DNA of 64,000 nt from NCBI RefSeq assembly GCF_010015585.1, contig NW_022985079.1:1-64000 (forward strand), in the 5' to 3' direction. Origin of the DNA: Eremomyces bilateralis CBS 781.70 (taxonomy: Eukaryota > Ascomycota > Dothideomycetes > Eremomycetales > Eremomycetaceae). The notes beneath the pieces were generated by a model that worked only from the letters and a program-made list of their open reading frames with translations, ran no database searches and was not told where the DNA came from. Both the position numbers and the translations under genes were made by a program. This document shows positions 35,605-49,900 of the stretch, piece by piece. Within the stretch, counting starts at the first letter, position 1, and every line of letters starts with the position of its first letter.

Positions 35605-38456
35605 ATGCCGTCCCTGGGCTCCGATCGGCCGTTAGGCTGGCCGTCGCGATCACACGAGCGATGGCGTCGTGGAAGGAAGAAAGGAGAAAACGAGGTGGCT
35701 ACCGACCAAGCGTGGGGCGACGACGTTTTCGAACTGCGCGATCCGTTCGCGGGGTCGCGGTTGTATGCGCCGGTGGAGGTGGAGGAGGGGGGGTTGTTTA
35801 CGTTGCCGGAGTTTGATGGTAGGATGCCTAGTTGCGCGTCGAGATGTTGGGAGAGTTGGGTGCTGATATGAGTGCTGTAGTCACCACTATCAAATTCAAC
35901 CATCCGTATGCGTCGCCTCACCCGATCCTCGACGATCTCCACCTTCCCGACCTCGACGCCTTCGAATACGGCCCGCTACCTCCTCTCGAACCCGCAGAAG
36001 GCTCGCTGATCTCTTCTCCTGAATCCTCACGCCCCCCAACCGACGCCGAAAACTCCGACATCTGGTCCCTCTCCTCCCTCGACCTCCCCACTCCCCCACC
36101 CCAAACCTTCTCTTGGACCCACTTCCTCCACCCTACCTCCCCCCTCCCCGCTCTATACCTCTCCGAATCCCCTTCGCTCTTCGACTCCGCCCTGCTCGCT
36201 CACTCCCGCGCACGAGACACTCCACCCGGCACCGTCATCCAGCACGGCCTATTCTTCCGTTCGCTCATCGCGCTGGGGCTCGGCCAGGCGTCCGCGCTGT
36301 TCCACTTCGATGAGCACGCACAGGAATTCGTGCCGATGGTGAAGGATGGGAGGATTCCTGGGTGTAGTCGGGAGAGTTCGGCGGGGTTGGTGGGGAGGTT
36401 GGCGGGGTGCGGGGGCGCGGTGAGGCGGTTAAGGGGGTTTGTAGAACGGATAGTGGAGGGTGTGGATGGGGCGGCGGGGATGGTGGCGTTGGGGACGGTG
36501 GTAAGAGAGGTGGTGGAGGGGGCGGAGGGGGAAGTGGGGGGACGGGTTGGGGGGGTGAGGAGCGCGGTGCAGTTGCAGGCGGTGTTTGAGTGGCCTGGGA
36601 GAGTTCTGGCCGAAGTGGAGAAGTTGGTGGGGAGGTTAGATGATGGAGGGGTGGTGGATGATGCGGAGATGTGTGGGAGGGTTTATGAGGTATTGGTGGA
36701 GGGGGAGGGGCAGATGGAGTGGATGCGGCCGTTGGTGTTGGAGATTGCGAGGAGGGTGTGTGCACCGTTTTTGGACGGGGTGGCGCGGTGGATTGGCTTG
36801 AAGAGCGGGGATTTATCTGGTGTTCAGGCTTTCGACGACGTCTTCGACCCCGAGCGGATGCCAGGTTTCTTCGGCCGAGACGAGGCGCAGGCCATCATGG
36901 AGACGGGCCGGAATCTGCGAATTGTGCGCGCGAATCAACCAGATCATCCGTTGGTGAATCTCGCGCGCACGGGGATCGAGGCGCCGGAGGTGCGGTGGGC
37001 GTTTGAGTGGGATGACATTGAACGGATCACGCACAAGGCGAAGCGATACGAGGAAGACGTGAAGCGAGCCGTGACCCGCTGGTCGAAGAAGACTCCGAAC
37101 CCCAACCCCCCGGACGAGACCCCCCCGGCCGATCAGTCCGAACCCAGCGACCATCCATCATACGACGACGTCCTTACCTCCTCTATCACCCGCATGAACC
37201 ACCTTCCCACCCCCACTACCCCCCTCTCCCAACTCCTTCACCCCCTCCTCTCTACTCCCCTCCCCACCCCACCAACCATCCCCCCTCCCCTCCCCCTCAC
37301 ACCCCACCTCTCCCTCTCCCCCCTCCTCACCACCCAATCCACCCTCCTCTCCACATCCCTCCTCCACCTCCTCTTCCGTACCCACCTTGCCGCCCACCTC
37401 CGCCTCCAATTCTCCTACCACCTCCTCGGCTCCCCCCACTTCCGCACCGCCCTTACCTCCGCGCTATTCAACCCCGACCTCCCCTCCACCGAACGCCACC
37501 CCGGCGCACCGCGCATCGGAGATAAACTCGGCCTGAAGCTCGCCAGCAGAGGCGAGAAGACGTGGCCGCCCGCGAGCTCGGAGTTGCGGTTGGCGCTGAT
37601 GGGCATCTTGGGTGATAGCTATCTCGCCTCGTCGCCCCCCTTAAAAGGTCCTCCAAACCTCATCCACCACCTCTCTTTCTCCATCCGCACACTTCCCCCC
37701 ACCACCATCCCCCTCGTCCTCGACCCCAGCACGCTCTATGCCCTCGACTTCCTGCGCCTCGAATACCGTGCGCCGCCACCGATTGATGCGGTGTTGACGC
37801 CGGGGGCGCTAGAGCGGTATGACGAAGTGTTTCAGTTCTTGGTGCGCTTGGTACGGGTGGGGTATGTGGTGGAGCGGGTGCCATGGAGGGAGGGGGTGGG
37901 GTTGATGCGATGGAAGGCGAGGTGGTTTGTTGGGGTGTGTATAGGGCATTTTTGTGGGGATGTGGTGAGGGGGGGTTGGGATGCGTTTGAGGGGTTTTTA
38001 GGGGCGGTGGAGAAGCGGTTGGCGGACGAGGAGCAGACTTGTGGGGAGGGAGACGACTTCGGCGATGGACTCGGTCACGTCGGCGTCGAAACCGTCCACG
38101 ACCGCCACGAGCAATTCCTCGAGTCTGTCCTGTTCGGCTGCCTTCTCCGCAAACGCCAGCAGCAAGCTCGCGAGCGGCTCGAATCGCTCCTCAGCTACGT
38201 CCTCCAGTTCGCCGAGCTCTGTTGCGAAGACAACAATGGCACCGAGTCGGATGATTCAACCGCGAACAGAACATCCATGACTGTTGACGCGCTTCATCGG
38301 AGGTTCAGCGAAGGGCTGCGGGAGTTCATGGAGTTGTTGAGGGGGATGGTGGGAAGGCGGAGGAGGGTGGGGAGGGGAGGGGATGGGGCGGAGAAGGTGG
38401 AGGATGAGAGTGCCGAGCGGCTTTTGGTGAGGTTGGAGTCGGAGGGGGTATTATGA
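35605..38456 (+). CDS. Gamma-tubulin complex component, GCP6 (Alp16)-like
   Basis: Two exons, 35605-35818 and 35881-38456, with a 62-nt GTAGGA/TAG intron, give 929 aa. The N-terminus reads FELRDPFAGSRLYAP, then after the junction TTIKFNHPYASPHPILDDL. A conserved block, IQHGLFFRSLIALGLGQASA, starts the GCP N-terminal (GRIP1) region. The C-terminal GRIP2 region contains LRLALMGILGDSY and LYALDFLRLEYRAPPPIDAV followed by ERYDEVFQFLVRLVRV, typical of Spc97/Spc98 proteins. GCP5/GCP6-type subunits help assemble the gamma-tubulin ring complex at spindle pole bodies and nucleate microtubules. The choice of GCP6 over GCP5 rests on remembered fungal sequences. The exon has an extreme alternation of G-rich and C-rich blocks (see findings). 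Confidence 0.78.
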
Positions 38457-39035
38457 GTTATGATATGCTTGAGGGTTGTGATGGTGGGGATGATGGGGAT
38501 GATGGGGTGGGTAGATCAGGGAATAGGATGTCCATACATTGCTAGGAATTGATATGCAGATGCATAATGGTTGCTTATTCCTACTCAACCGAGTTTTCGG
38601 GTGTATCATCTTCTTGAGGTGGGATACCCGGTTGTCATACGACAGTAGTTACTCATCCAGCCTTCGCAGGTCTTCCTACCATCAGATGGGATGAGGCCGG
38701 TCAGCCGCCATAGCGCAGATGTCCGGGGTTATCGACATGCGCAGTGCTGCATTTTGGAACTTCATCGCTGAAATAATGTGGTGGCAGGTTGCTTGCATAA
38801 CTGAGGTTTCCATGCATGTATCTAGAGCGAAAGAAACGGATGACCTGGAGGCGTATCACAAAGAGTGTCGAGAACTCGCGAATGTTCCCTGCTACGCGAG
38901 AATGCCCCTGCAATACACCCCTTCGTTCAACAGTATCCCACCTCGTTCTTGGTGCTTTGTGCTATGGGATATAAAGGTCGAGTCTCAAGATCATTGCGAA
39001 CGCCATGGTGAGATGGCAGCGCTACAGCCACTACC
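38457..39035. other. Spacer between the GCP6-like gene and the HET relic
   Basis: 3' flank of the GCP6-like gene and upstream region of the relic. A 120-codon frame (38719-39081) overlaps the relic's first exon in another frame and has no recognisable motif. Confidence 0.45.
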
Positions 39036-40212
39036 ATGGATACACTTTGCGAATATTGCCTGGAGATTCAACGAAGACTGACAGAATCGATGTACGGTGA
39101 ATGGAACTCTGTGTAGGTGGAATGGATGGAATGAGTAGGAAGAGCCACCGAACTAAGGACTGACAAGTAATTAGGCCATTACTTCTTGTCTTCTTACCTC
39201 CAACAATTGGCAGAGAAGTGCGAACTCTGTGCATTGCTCCGGGCTCAACTATCCCCAGCTGCGCAGCAAGAATAGTTAGCCTCCGATGAAGAGTGGCACG
39301 ACAACGCGAAGTCTCAGATCACGGCCAACACGTGTACCGCACTGCCTGAAATCCGGTTGGAAAATGGCTCTGCGCTTCGTACAGGGGGCAAACAGTTGTC
39401 TCACCCTTTTGTGAGGTTGGACGTTCTATGGGGCGTTGAACAGGAGTATCTAGGTCCATCATGGGAGCTGTCTGGGAATAGCACAGGCTCTAAAGAGACA
39501 GTAGCTCAAATCCAAGCTTGGCTATCGCAATGTCGACGTGACCATGTGGAGTGCGTTAATTAGTACGCTCGGACTGGCTGCCAACTCAACTGATCGACGT
39601 CGGGGATGAAGAGTGCTCCGAGAGTTCTCCCTAAACCACCAGTTCCGATAGGGAGCGAGTATCTGACATTAAGTCACTGCTGGTACTTTTATACAGTTAT
39701 ATTTGAATGCGGGCTCACATTTTTCTAGGGGAGAAGCAGAAACCATCAAGCTCACCAGTTCCAATGAACAAACATTACTGAACCGTATCTCTCCCGGCGA
39801 ACTTCCTAAGATGTTTAGTGATGTCATAGATTTCACACGGCGTTTAGGGTTCAGGTATATTTGGATAGACTCTTTGTAAGTGACATGACTCGAAGAACCG
39901 AGTGGACTCAGGCAGACCGGAGGGAAATTCATGACTCAGGAGAAGACTGCAAGTATGAGAGCTCGACTACGAGTGAGGTTTACGGGACCTGTGCTGAACA
40001 TTGCCGCATCATATGCCCAAGATGCAAATGGAGGCTGCTTTTCGAACCGGGACCCTGCGGCCTTGCAGACCCTCGATGTTTTTGGAATTAGGGTGATTCG
40101 TCTGTATAATCTAGCGGCTCACTCTTTCTATCCGATCATCAGGAACAGCCCACTCAATCGACGAGGCTGGGTTTTGCAAGTACAGAAGGCGAATCGACTG
40201 CGACGGATTTAG
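39036..40212 (+). pseudogene. Decayed HET-domain (heterokaryon incompatibility) gene
   Basis: Collinear pieces in several plus-strand frames match the order of a HET protein: an N-terminal LCEYCLEIQRRL cysteine motif, KCELCALLR, IQAWLSQC, the core of the domain with LPKMFSDVIDFTRRLGFRYI followed by WIDSL, then LNIAASYAQDANGGCF, and near the end PLNRRGWVLQ. HET proteins govern non-self recognition between fungal individuals and can trigger cell death. The copy is truncated after the HET core and broken in several places, so I read it as a fossil. Some apparent breaks near the start could be introns. The large, fast-evolving HET families of filamentous fungi commonly leave such relics. Confidence 0.75.
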
Positions 40213-42378
40213 AGAAAACCATGGCAGAAAACCAAGCGCCTACCAAATCCGAGGATGATGGGGTGGGCCTTGCAAACGAATTAGGAGAAGAACCGATCGA
40301 CCGGCAGGAACATATGGATCGGCGGCAGAAGTCACTGAAGCGACGGCACGAGATGGTGCTACGGAAATGCGCTGAGTTGCTGAAATATATATGTCCTGCT
40401 TCTCGATCTGACAAGAACGTCGGTCAGGTAGTCCAGGAGGATGAGTATGGCGATGAACGTTTCAGCAAATATTCCATCACGCTCATATAAAAGAAGGCTT
40501 GATCCAGACTGAAAGCTGAAGAAGATCGAGACTCGAATGAAGACTTCAAGGAAAATAAAAGACATCGAAATGAATCGAACAGAGCTTCGGCTTGGATACC
40601 TCAATGACTCAACCTGTCGCAAAATCTAAGGGACCAAAAGGGATACCCCTAACTAAGGGCTTTTCATCTTCTGACACAACCATACCTCGGTGTGTATCAT
40701 GTTGCTGGCGAAAGCAAACGTCGCATTCCACTGGGTTGGGAAGCACAGTAATGCTCAGTATAGTGCATCTGCTGAGAGGTACTGGGATCTACATTGGCTT
40801 GCCATCAATTCATTGTACAGAAATTGGAATATGATTGTAGGGACAGAGAAGTTGTGTGGAAGTGAAGTCGAAAGGGAGAAGATAGGATGATTTGATTACT
40901 TAGCAGAGTCATCACGTGCAGCCCCATCACATGTAGCAGCCCTCAAGTTATTGTGAGTTGTTGGCAGTTGATGAGGTATGACGGCATGATGACGTCAACA
41001 CTCTCACCCACAGGAAACCTGATATTCGGCCGCGAGAAAAGGAGAAACGAGGAAAAGATAGGGATGAAACTTGCATATTACTTCAATTGAGTAAAACAGA
41101 GAGGAGGATATTGAAATCGGGAAATGGTTTCGCTGAGTTAGATCCGTATGCTCCCCGGAATCGTGGTAATATTCGTCCTCCTATCCCTCTTCGGTAGATA
41201 CTCGTGAAGTAGAAGTTACTCGGACCAGAATAGAATCTAGAAGCGCGTGTGGCATTGATCCAAGGGCAGTTAGAGGCTAATGATTGTATTGGGATTTCTC
41301 AGGGAGTCAAGCAAGGAGTCGACCATTCCTCCCTCGGCCAGTCTTTCCCGTAGCCGCTTCAACATCGTCGTATCGTCGTTGCCAGAGATAGTCCTTGATG
41401 AATTCCCTGAGTTCCTATTCCTCCCATATCAATCGATGCGCGTCAATCGAATTGGCGACTTCTGGAGAAGCCACCTTCGGACCTCCATTCCGGGTTCTCC
41501 CCGATCTCCCACTCCACAAAGACATCATTGGTCGTATCTCGTATCACACCGTAGAAGCGTGGCCCCGAAGTTACCTAGCACTAGGTGCTGCTTTCCTGCA
41601 TCATGGATCCGTTACGGAGTAGAATCCTGCGATCCCGAAGGAGAAAAAGCCATGTCGTCATAGCGTGCTCCTAGATCTTGCTATAGTCAATGCTTCAGAT
41701 TGCAGTTGGAGCTACCCGGGGTGATGCACAAAACCTCGATCCCCTCGGCCTCAGGATATACGAAGAGCCCATTTCCAAGCACCAGCACAACGCTATTTTC
41801 AGTGTTATTACAATACCATCCTGATCTTCATCCCATTCCATTTCCTTGCACAACGTATCGCCACAGTTTCTCTCTATCAAACTCCACACCGTCCATTCAA
41901 ATCGCCCCTGCGTGGCTGGACCCTCCAAAATCCGGTTCTCCTGCCCTTCTGGAAGACTAATGTTTCTAAACCAGGTACTCTCTTCCACTGAAAAATCAGA
42001 CACAATTCCGGAGACATTTCCTTGAAAAACGGCCTTTTCGAATTCCATCCACAACAGACAAAATTTTACCTACCCACCCGGAGAGAGTTCCGACCACGAC
42101 GGAGACGCGCTGAATTCCTGAACTCCCATATCGAGCTGAATCGCATCCATTATTTTCGATCCTTTGTCTCGCAGCTGTCAATTAAGAGCCAGATTGCGCC
42201 AGTTCAGTTACGTCTATTGCTGGACCCCACTGCACTACCCAAACCATCGCGGTATCTCCCCTACCTCTACCCCACCTCCACCGCAGATATCGATCCCAAT
42301 TCCATCATCCCCATATCCATTTCCCAATTTCCATCGCGGAATATCCATCTCCTCTAACCGTCATCCACATCCATCATC
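40213..42378. other. Spacer between the HET relic and HOG1
   Basis: It contains an 89-codon charged frame at 40221-40490 just after the HET relic, which might be its tail or chance, and frames at 41280-41663 (+) and 41695-42054 (-) without motifs. The last 200 bases before HOG1 are pyrimidine-rich, as in fungal promoters and leaders. Confidence 0.5.
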
Positions 42379-43801
<1,423 letters not shown>

Positions 43802-44782
43802 CGAATCGAACCTCAACCCTGATGTGCGTACCGACCCTGCTCGGAGCGTGTAACGACGACACTACTTCACACGACTACGACGCCATCGGCGATGACGCAG
43901 ACCGGTCGCTGGTGGAAGCAAGGAATCGCGGAAGGGATGAAGTCACGAGAAAAGGAAATACCGGGCATGGATCATCGCGATCCGATGACGCACGCCGACA
44001 CTGATATTTTTTTCGTTCCTGGTTTATTTTTATCGTCATGGTTTGGTGCGAGACTGGTCTCCGCTGATCGGAGACAGGAGAGCGGGCGAGCTAGCGTTGG
44101 CTCGTGGGAGGTTTTCTATATCGCTACATACAGGCAGCATGGGCAATGGGGTTGTCGGGATGCTTGGTTTGCGGAGGATGGATAGGGGAAAAGGGGAGAT
44201 GGTGGGGATGGGCGTAGGGTAGGGTAGAGAATACATGAATTATAATCACGATGATGCGCTTTGGTCATACGATGCTTAATTCACGGGGGTAGAGCTTGTG
44301 GGGATGTCGGTCGCTGTAAAATAGCGCGGGCGGCGCGCCGGGGAAAAGGGGGTTGTCAGGACTTTGATACGCCTCGATAATAGGGGATTCGAGTGCCTCC
44401 AGGATCACCCACTTCGATGGCTTCTTGTCCGGGGCACATTTTGAAACCCCCCAGTCCATGGTCTATAAGGACATGATCGAAACGTCACTCATCCCCGCCT
44501 CCAGACACCACCATTCTGAACGCAAATACTATTCTACGAAAATATCAAAATGTCTATACAACTGTCCTATCAACGCGTGCATCCCCTTTCTACACGACCT
44601 ATATCATTTCACGTCCGCCCGAACCCCTTTCCCAAACGAAACGAAGCGATATGCGGACTCTTTTCAAATGAGGAATATGAATGGATGTATGGTACAAGAT
44701 TGCGGGAACTGGATGGGTGCATAGGCGGGGGTGGCCGACGGTGTGTTCTTGGTTCTTTTGGGTTGGGTTGGAGTTCAGACGC
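43802..44782. other. Spacer between convergent HOG1 and IDH2
   Basis: 3' flanks of two convergent genes. A TAGGG run occurs near 44215-44226. No gene was recognised. Confidence 0.5.
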
Positions 44783-46472
44783 TTAGTTCAGCGCCTTGAT
44801 GACGGCGCCGGCGTATTCGTGGGTCTTGGCTTTGCCGCCCAGGTCGCCGGTGATGGTCTGAGGAAGTGGGTTAGTAGGACTTCTTTGGGTGATGTTCGAG
44901 GGACGCTGTTTGCTAGAGATGAAATGGGAATTCCGGAGAGAATGGAAAGGAAACGGGAAGAAGACGACATACCTTGCCCTCAGCCAACACCTTGAAGATG
45001 GCGGTCTGAATCTGCTCCGCATGTTGGTGGAGTCCCATATGCTGCAGCATCATGATGCTGCTCAACAGCAACGCGGTGGGATTCGCGAGCCCCTTCCCGG
45101 CAATATCCGGCGCGCTTCCATGGACGGCCTCGAAGATCGAGCACTCATCGCCAATGTTTCCAGACGGCGTCAGACCCAGTCCACCGATCAACCCGGCGCA
45201 CAGATCGGACAGGATATCGCCGTACAAGTTCGGCATGACCAAAACCAAGTCCGCGTACGGCGCCGGATCCGTCACCATCTTCAAGCAGGTATTATCCAAC
45301 AACTCCGCATCAAACTCGATCTGGGGGAACTCCTTCGCCACGTCCCTGGCGGTCCGCAAAAACAGCCCGTCGCTCATCTTCATGATGGTCGCCTTGTGCA
45401 CGACACGCACCTTGGGCTTCCCGACCTCAAGGGCGTACTGGAAGGCGAATCGGAGGACGCGCTCAGAGGCGGCGCGGGTGATCAGCTTGATGGACTGGAC
45501 GACGCCATCGACAACGATGTGCTCGATGCCGGAGTACTCGCCCTCGGTGTTCTCGCGGATCAGGACGGTGTCGACGTTGTCGTAGGGGGTTTGGTAGCCG
45601 GCGATGGATTTGCAGGGGCGGACGTTGGCGAAGAGGTTGAAGGTGCGGCGGAGGGTGAGGTTGAGGGAGACGTGACCTTTGCCGATAGGGGTCTAGGGTG
45701 GTTAGTGGGATGAGGGTGAGTGGAGGGGGGTAACGTACGGCGAGAGGACCTTTCAGCGCAACGTAGTTCCGTGTCACACTGTCAATGGCCTCTTGTGGGA
45801 TCACGGTGCGGCCGTCTTTTAGCTGGGGAGTGACATCGACGGATTCCCATTTGATCGGGACCTGGATCATCCATGATTAGATTTGCTGCGGTCGAGGGGA
45901 GGACTGTTCATACCTTGGCGGCGGTGAAGATGTCCTTGACTGATTGCGCAATTTCCGGTCCGATACCGTCGCCCTCGATTAATGTGACGGTGTATTTTCC
46001 CTATGCTCAAGTGGTCAGCTGTGTTCATGTTGGAGCGCTTGGTCGATATCTGGGTGGAAGAAATTGATAATCCTTCGCTTTGACGTTCCCCCAGTCAAAG
46101 ATAGCGGGAAGTCGTAGATGTAATTATCGACTTTCCGAATCAAATGAAGAGAGGAAAAATGTCAATTAAGCAACGCCCTTGGGATATGCTCAGGACCATC
46201 AATTTCTACCCCTCCGGATGGACCATGGTTCGGAGGTGCGGAATGTTCGGAGTTGGCGGATCGTACATCATTGCCTTTCGTTCCCAAAAATTTGGCGACT
46301 CGGTCATTCTTTGCGATGGCGGCATAGGATCGAGCCTGTTAAGCCGAGTTAGATTCCGTTCCTCTTATCCGTATAGAGAATTGATCTCTGGTACCTGGGT
46401 CCAACTAGGAGTGAAACTGGCTCGCGCCAGGTATCTGCACGCGGGACGAGCAATTAACCGAGTTGCTACCAT
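44783..46472 (-). CDS. IDH2: Isocitrate dehydrogenase [NAD] subunit 2, mitochondrial
   Basis: Six exons, 46472-46395, 46335-46267, 46000-45914, 45861-45739, 45692-44973 and 44857-44783, all in phase 0, encode 383 aa. The first exon is a mitochondrial presequence, [20 protein letters not shown], and the second ends FLGTKGND. The third opens the enzyme with [17 protein letters not shown]. Later come [15 protein letters not shown] (isocitrate loop), [31 protein letters not shown] and GLTPSGNIG, ending in [11 protein letters not shown]. The sequence fits the Idh2 (catalytic) subunit of the octameric NAD-dependent enzyme that converts isocitrate to 2-oxoglutarate in the TCA cycle. The third intron boundary (266-nt intron at 46266-46001) is the least certain. 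It is divergent from SEC5, and CCAAT boxes lie just upstream. Confidence 0.92.
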
Positions 46473-46947
46473 TTTGAGTAATTGGCGAGCCGATACCGAG
46501 TGTAGAAAGAAGAGAAAGGTATGGAGGGAATGGGTGAGGAGAATTGGGTGGAAGAAGGGGTGGGGGAGAGAATGGAAGATAAAACGCATCCATCCCATCG
46601 CCCTAAAGACGTTCTTCAACTTCTGCTGCATCATTACCGTGCAATCCCAGCAAGGCAGGAGCGGGTGGGCCTGCACGGCCACATGCCAAGCCGGCAGGTC
46701 AGCCACATTTACGGTTCAGCGGAACACAGGCACGTGACAGGAACTCTGGTGAACCACATGCAGGCGCTTCGCGTAAGGTATTCAGGCATTAAGGCATTCA
46801 GGCATTCAGGCATATCACTGCTTGGCTCCATAACTTCACGTTGACGTCCAGACAGCTCAGGAGCTCCGATATCAGAGTACAGCTGTCACTACGACTTAAC
46901 CACCCGACAATCACCCTCCTGCCGTTCTGTATTGTAAATAATTCACC
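46473..46947. promoter_or_regulatory. Divergent IDH2/SEC5 promoter region
   Basis: 475 bp separate the two start codons. On the IDH2 strand, CCAAT boxes lie at 46495-46491 and 46547-46543, about 19 and 71 nt upstream of the IDH2 ATG. The HAP complex binds CCAAT and regulates respiratory genes in fungi, so control of IDH2 by it is plausible but inferred; the nearer box may be within the leader. An imperfect (GGCATTCA)n run lies at 46778-46812. Confidence 0.45.
46778..46812. repeat. Imperfect tandem GGCATTCA repeat
   Basis: Four or five TTCAGGCA/TTAAGGCA-type units lie in the SEC5 upstream region. A two-unit version of the same motif recurs at about 53160-53180. Confidence 0.7.
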
Positions 46948-49900
46948 ATGGATGAAACCACGCTATTAAACCACTATAAGATCCTCTCGTTGTATCCCTC
47001 CGAGTACCCCGTCGAAAAGGACAACGAGGACAACGAGGACTCCGACGGCGACGACATACATGAACCACCCTCGCGGGTCACCTCGAAATCCATAGCCCAG
47101 GTCCCGGTGCAGCGCTCGAGATCACGGTATTCCATCCTCGAACGCCCGAATGGCCGAAGGAGCATCGCCGGGTTTGAGAAGACCAAGGAAGGGGCGGATA
47201 ATTTGGTGCAGAAGGATGAACCGGATCCGCTAGGGAGCAGCATGAGCGTGGTGAACGTTTTACGGTCGACAGGACTACCGGTGGAGCAGGATATGAAGTT
47301 AAGTATGTGGAAGCCAATTATAGAACATATTTTTGCTTGATGTATGCTTATATGTTCTAGGGAACAAGTTCCTCCTTTCGTCAACCACCTTCAATCCCTC
47401 CCTATTCCTCTCCCACATCCACAACAATGACTCCACCCAAGACCTCATGCAAGGTCTCGAGTTCCTCTCCCACTCCATCGAGAAGAAGTCCGCCTCCCTG
47501 AAAGTTCTGGTCGAGTCCAACTTCGAGCGCTTCGTCCGCGCCAAAGCCACCATCGACACCGTCTACAACGAGATGCGCGGGAAAAACACCGAGACATCGC
47601 CGGACCCTTCCCATAAACGCAAGCACTCCCGGAATCTAAGTAGAAATAGTATCGGCGGTCATTTCCGGAATAGCAGCGGGGCATTCAGCCCTCGGCTCGG
47701 AGTCGACAACGGGCGGTCCACCACGCCGGAAAAGCGGAAGAACGCCCTTCTAAAAGAGAACGATTACGGCGTCGCTCCAATCAAAGCCCCGATCCTCGAA
47801 GTCGCGGTGCGCGCCGAGGAGGTATGGGGCCCGGCGCTGGGCAGCCGCGATAAAGAGGAGACGCTCCGGGCGATCCTGGGGGCGGTAGAGAAACACCGCG
47901 CGATCTTCGAGCTGAGCGTGTCGATCGCGGACTCGATCAAACGGCGCGACAACGATAGCATCGTGGAGGAGTATGCGCGGGCGCGGAAGTACGCGGACGA
48001 TGCGCGGGCGATGGTGGAGGGGGCGTTGGAGAGCGGGGTGCAGATGCAGGATCGGGAGATCGAACAGGTCATCGTCACCGCGCGGATGTGGAACGATGTG
48101 GAAAGCCAGGTGGCGAAGTTCAAGCAGGGGGTGTGGAATCGGTTGGCGGGGACGCATTTCACGAGGCCCGGGACGGCGGTGGAGGAGAATGAGCCGGAGG
48201 AGCATATGGAACTGATTAGCATCCTGCTGGAGCTGGGGGTGGACGATAACCCCATTTGGATATGGTTGCTGAGTCGGTATGATTTCTTGAAGAATAAGAT
48301 CATCGCGACGGCCGAGCGGTCGAAAATCGAGGTTGAAATTCTCCGACGAAGGCTTGCGAGTGGGGAGAGGCCGAGTATGAAGATGATCGCGACGCATTTA
48401 CGGTCGGCAGGAAGTCATGGGAAACCCTCGAATTTAGCGACGTTCGACTCGACGAAAGTGCTGGAGTTCTGGGAACATTTATACACCACCATGAACGCCA
48501 TGTTGTCCGCGCAAGGCGGCATCTTGGGCGAAGTCATCGAATATTGGGCGACGGCCGAATCCTTCATCAACGGCAAAGCCCAACAATCCCTCCCCCCCGG
48601 CATCGACGGCCACGGCATCCGCCACCACCGCCTCTCCACCGCCGGCGTCGACAGCCTCCGCACCGGCGCCCGCGAACTCATCTCCCTCATCCGCGACAGC
48701 ATACACGCCATCTTCTCCGATCCCCCCACGGAAGACATCTCCCTCCTCCTCTCCCCCATCCCCAACAGCCCTGGCACCCCACGGACCCCTGCGTCCGCTA
48801 CCCTCCCCCCCTTCAGCGACACCCGCTTCCAATTCGACCCGCAGCACCTCCCGCCCCCGTCCCCCCTCCGCGGCGACCCCTGGGAGTCCTACTCCTTCTG
48901 GCCCCCCTTCGCCAATTCCCTCAGCGCCGCCCACTACCTCGGCCGCCTCCTCAACCTCCTCGGCACTGCCGCCAGCGAAATGGCCTCCCTCAGCATCATG
49001 CGCGACGGCACCGGCGCACGGCCGACCGAGTCGCTGAAGGCGCTGATCAACGTCGCGCGGGAGCGGTGCGTGGCCGCGGTGTGCGCGGCGTGGGTGGCGG
49101 ACGCAGAGAACGCGCGGGTACTGGAAGATTGGACGCGCAGCGCGGACGCGAAGGAGCTGACGAACCTGCCAACGCGGCTGATGGCGTTCGAAGGGACAGT
49201 GCTGGGGAGCATGCAGCGGATGCTGTACGTGAGCGAGGCGATGAATCGGCAGGGGTCGAGCGAGGTGGTGGTGCCGCCGAGCGCGAAGTTGCTGCAGCAG
49301 GTGCGGCAGCAGTTCGTGGGGAGCTTGTATAAGGCGCTCAGTGGGATTGTGGAGAATGCGAAGAGGCCGCGGAAGGCGGAGAGGGAGATGTGGGAGGTGG
49401 ATCCGGATAGTTTGTTGGCACCGGCGAATAAGGCGGGGAGAGTAGAATCAGGAAGCGTGGTGGATTCCTCGAACGCGGTATGTATCCCCTCTCTCATCTG
49501 CGTTATATCGACTGATTATCTAGAACACCCGCATCCTCCTCACCCTCAGCAACCTCAACGCCATCCGCCACGACATCGTTCCCCACCTCATCACCCAATT
49601 TGAAACCGACTTCTCCGTCCAACTCGCTTCCGAAACCTCCACCATCGCCGACCTTCTTTCCCAAATCGACGCCCAACTCTTCCACAGCTACGTCGACCCC
49701 CTCGCCGCCTCCCACCGCGCCCTCCTCTTCGCCGCCATCCCTTCCCCCGACTGGGCCCCGACGCAAAAACCCACCGCCACCTCCTCCTACGTCTCCGACG
49801 TCCTCCTCTCCCTCGTCCTCACGCACACCGAGGTCGCCAGCGCCGCGTCCCCGCTCCTTCCACGCATCCTGCAGCACCTCCTCGAGCAGCTATTCGAGGC

